Source: Planctomycetota bacterium (lineage in GTDB: Bacteria > Planctomycetota > B15-G4). Taken from it: DNA of 5,815 nucleotides. Of the stretch, positions 4,762 to 5,815 are shown piece by piece; the stretch's first letter is position 1, and each line of letters starts with the position of its first letter. Where the stretch lies: the NCBI GenBank assembly GCA_003644265.1, contig QNBX01000230.1, forward strand, positions 1 to 5,815. The letters run 5' to 3'. Below the pieces are notes generated by a model. The model was not told the DNA's origin and did not search any database. It saw only the letters and a program-made list of their open reading frames with translations. The position numbers and the translations under genes were made by a program.

Positions 4762-5815
4762 CTAACGTAGTCGCAAGCTGGCAGCCTCGCTGACGTGGCG
4801 CAGCTGATTCACCAGCCCCGGCTCGTCCAGCTTGAGCGTGAGCGCGGAGAAGCGCAGCTCCAGGCCCACCAGCGCCGGGTTCGACGGGATCAGCACCCCC
4901 GCCAGGTTGGCGTCGCCCGGCGGCACCACGGCGGCCAACCCGAGGAACGGCAGCCCGTTGTCGGGGAACTGCAGGCTGTGGTTGAACAGCAGGTCCAACG
5001 ACAGCGGCATGACGCGGCCGTCGGGCAGGGACACCCCGTCGGCGCCGATGGACGCCAGGGTCAGGCGCAGCAGGCCGTCCCCACCGGGCAGGTCGTGATC
5101 GATGACCACCGAAGTGCCCAGGTCTCCAGGGCTCCCGAAGGCGATGGCCGGACGGCTCCAGGGCAGCAGCAGCGCGTCCGAGTCCTGTGCCGGCGAGGGG
5201 CTGCCCAGGATCCCGGGCCCCTCAAAGGCAAACCAGGCCCGCTCGCCGCTCGGCGCCAGGGCCACGGCCGGACGGTGCTGCGCGCCGGGCGTGGCGTCCA
5301 GCAGCATCTCGCCGGTGGAGGGCGTGCCGTCGGGCAGGTACACCCGCGCCATGATGGCCCCCGTGCCGCTGGAACGATCCTCCCAGGTGATCAGCGCGTT
5401 GCCCACGTGGTCGCACGCGATCTGTGGCAGCAGCTGGTCGCCGGTCGTGGTGGTGTTGACCTGCCAGGCAGTCCCCAGCGGCGCTCCGGTCATGCCGAAG
5501 CGCTGAGCAAAGATGCCCTGCCCGTCGCCGTCGTTGCCGCCGTCCTGCCAGACCATCCAGTGCACCGTGGCCGCGCCGCGCAGGCGATTGCTGGCCAGGC
5601 GCGGGTCGATCTGGCTGAAGGGCAGCAGCGTGGTGTGCGCCAGGGTCTCGCTGGCGTCGAGCGCCGTGCCATCGGGCAAGAAGCAGCGCACAAAGATGTT
5701 GGTGCCCATGCCGCCCACGACGTTGCCGCCGTAGTCGACGAAGGCCGTGAAGAGCCGGCCCTCTGCGTCCACCGTCACGGCCGCGTCCACCTGTGCGTTG
5801 TTGTGGAAGGTGGCC
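4762..5815 (-). CDS. Propeller-repeat protein paralogue, 5' end beyond the window
   Basis: The open frame enters from the right edge and ends at TAG (4764-4762); 350 residues are visible. They correspond one-to-one with residues 219-568 of the neighbouring paralogue, so the visible part should hold about the last four propeller-like repeats and the C-terminal beta domain. The DGDGQGIFAQRF turn, the WEDRSSG strand and the IPSNPALVGLELRFSAL segment of the C-terminal domain are recognisable. The GTG at 5790 is not the start: the frame continues upstream as ATFHNNAQ, matching the paralogue. By hand count about 271 of 342 aligned residues are identical. The main differences are a GGNVVGGMG loop where the neighbour has GGNVALFTG, and many substitutions in the C-terminal domain. 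It is presumably secreted like its partner, but the signal peptide is not in view. Function unknown. Confidence 0.87.
   Translation of the reverse strand, partial: ATFHNNAQVDAAVTVDAEGRLFTAFVDYGGNVVGGMGTNIFVRCFLPDGTALDASETLAHTTLLPFSQIDPRLASNRLRGAATVHWMVWQDGGNDGDGQGIFAQRFGMTGAPLGTAWQVNTTTTGDQLLPQIACDHVGNALITWEDRSSGTGAIMARVYLPDGTPSTGEMLLDATPGAQHRPAVALAPSGERAWFAFEGPGILGSPSPAQDSDALLLPWSRPAIAFGSPGDLGTSVVIDHDLPGGDGLLRLTLASIGADGVSLPDGRVMPLSLDLLFNHSLQFPDNGLPFLGLAAVVPPGDANLAGVLIPSNPALVGLELRFSALTLKLDEPGLVNQLRHVSEAASLRLR

Noticed and set aside
4576..4770. 64-codon plus-strand ORF in the spacer
   Set aside because: GTG start without a ribosome binding site, no motif, and its end overlaps the stop of the propeller paralogue.

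Overview
This 5.8 kb window is very GC-rich bacterial chromosome. It holds five protein genes, two of them cut by the window edges. No rRNA, tRNA, CRISPR array or transposase was seen. The best taxonomic guess is a Planctomycetota-like bacterium. The reasons are the high GC, the secreted proteins with HEAT or propeller repeats, and the two propeller proteins ending in a beta-rich domain of the kind I associate with secreted planctomycete proteins. This is inference from protein style, not a marker gene; Myxococcota or another high-GC phylum remains possible.

Layout from left to right. At 1-1019 (minus, running off the left edge) is an exported HEAT-repeat protein with a twin-arginine-like signal. 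A 190 bp divergent intergenic region (1020-1209) follows and carries an 18 bp near-perfect palindrome plus a third half-site. Two tightly coupled lipid genes come next on the plus strand: a YciA-type hotdog acyl-CoA thioesterase (1210-1644) and a PlsC-type acyltransferase (1641-2564), overlapping by 4 nt (GTGA). After a convergent gap of only 20 bp, two tandem paralogues lie on the minus strand. One is complete (2585-4291) and the second enters from the right edge (4762-5815, its upstream part missing). Both encode secreted proteins; the complete one has about seven propeller-like repeats followed by a C-terminal beta-rich domain.

The two paralogues align without any gap over 1,054 nt at a constant offset of 2177 bp. 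Conservation is uneven: roughly 90% protein identity in the repeat half and about 70% in the C-terminal half, by hand count. The 470 bp between them (4292-4761) is non-coding. It holds a convincing -10 element for the downstream paralogue and several small hairpins. It also holds a compact set of three interlocking perfect inverted repeats (4504-4572) in an A-B-A'-B' order, which allows either an H-type pseudoknot or mutually exclusive hairpins. That element is the most unusual structure in the window.

Functionally, the thioesterase and acyltransferase probably both act on the acyl-CoA pool at the inner face of the membrane, one hydrolysing acyl-CoA and the other transferring acyl groups to lysophosphatidate. 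The HEAT and propeller proteins appear to be cell-envelope or extracellular proteins of unknown role; nothing ties them to the lipid genes beyond adjacency.
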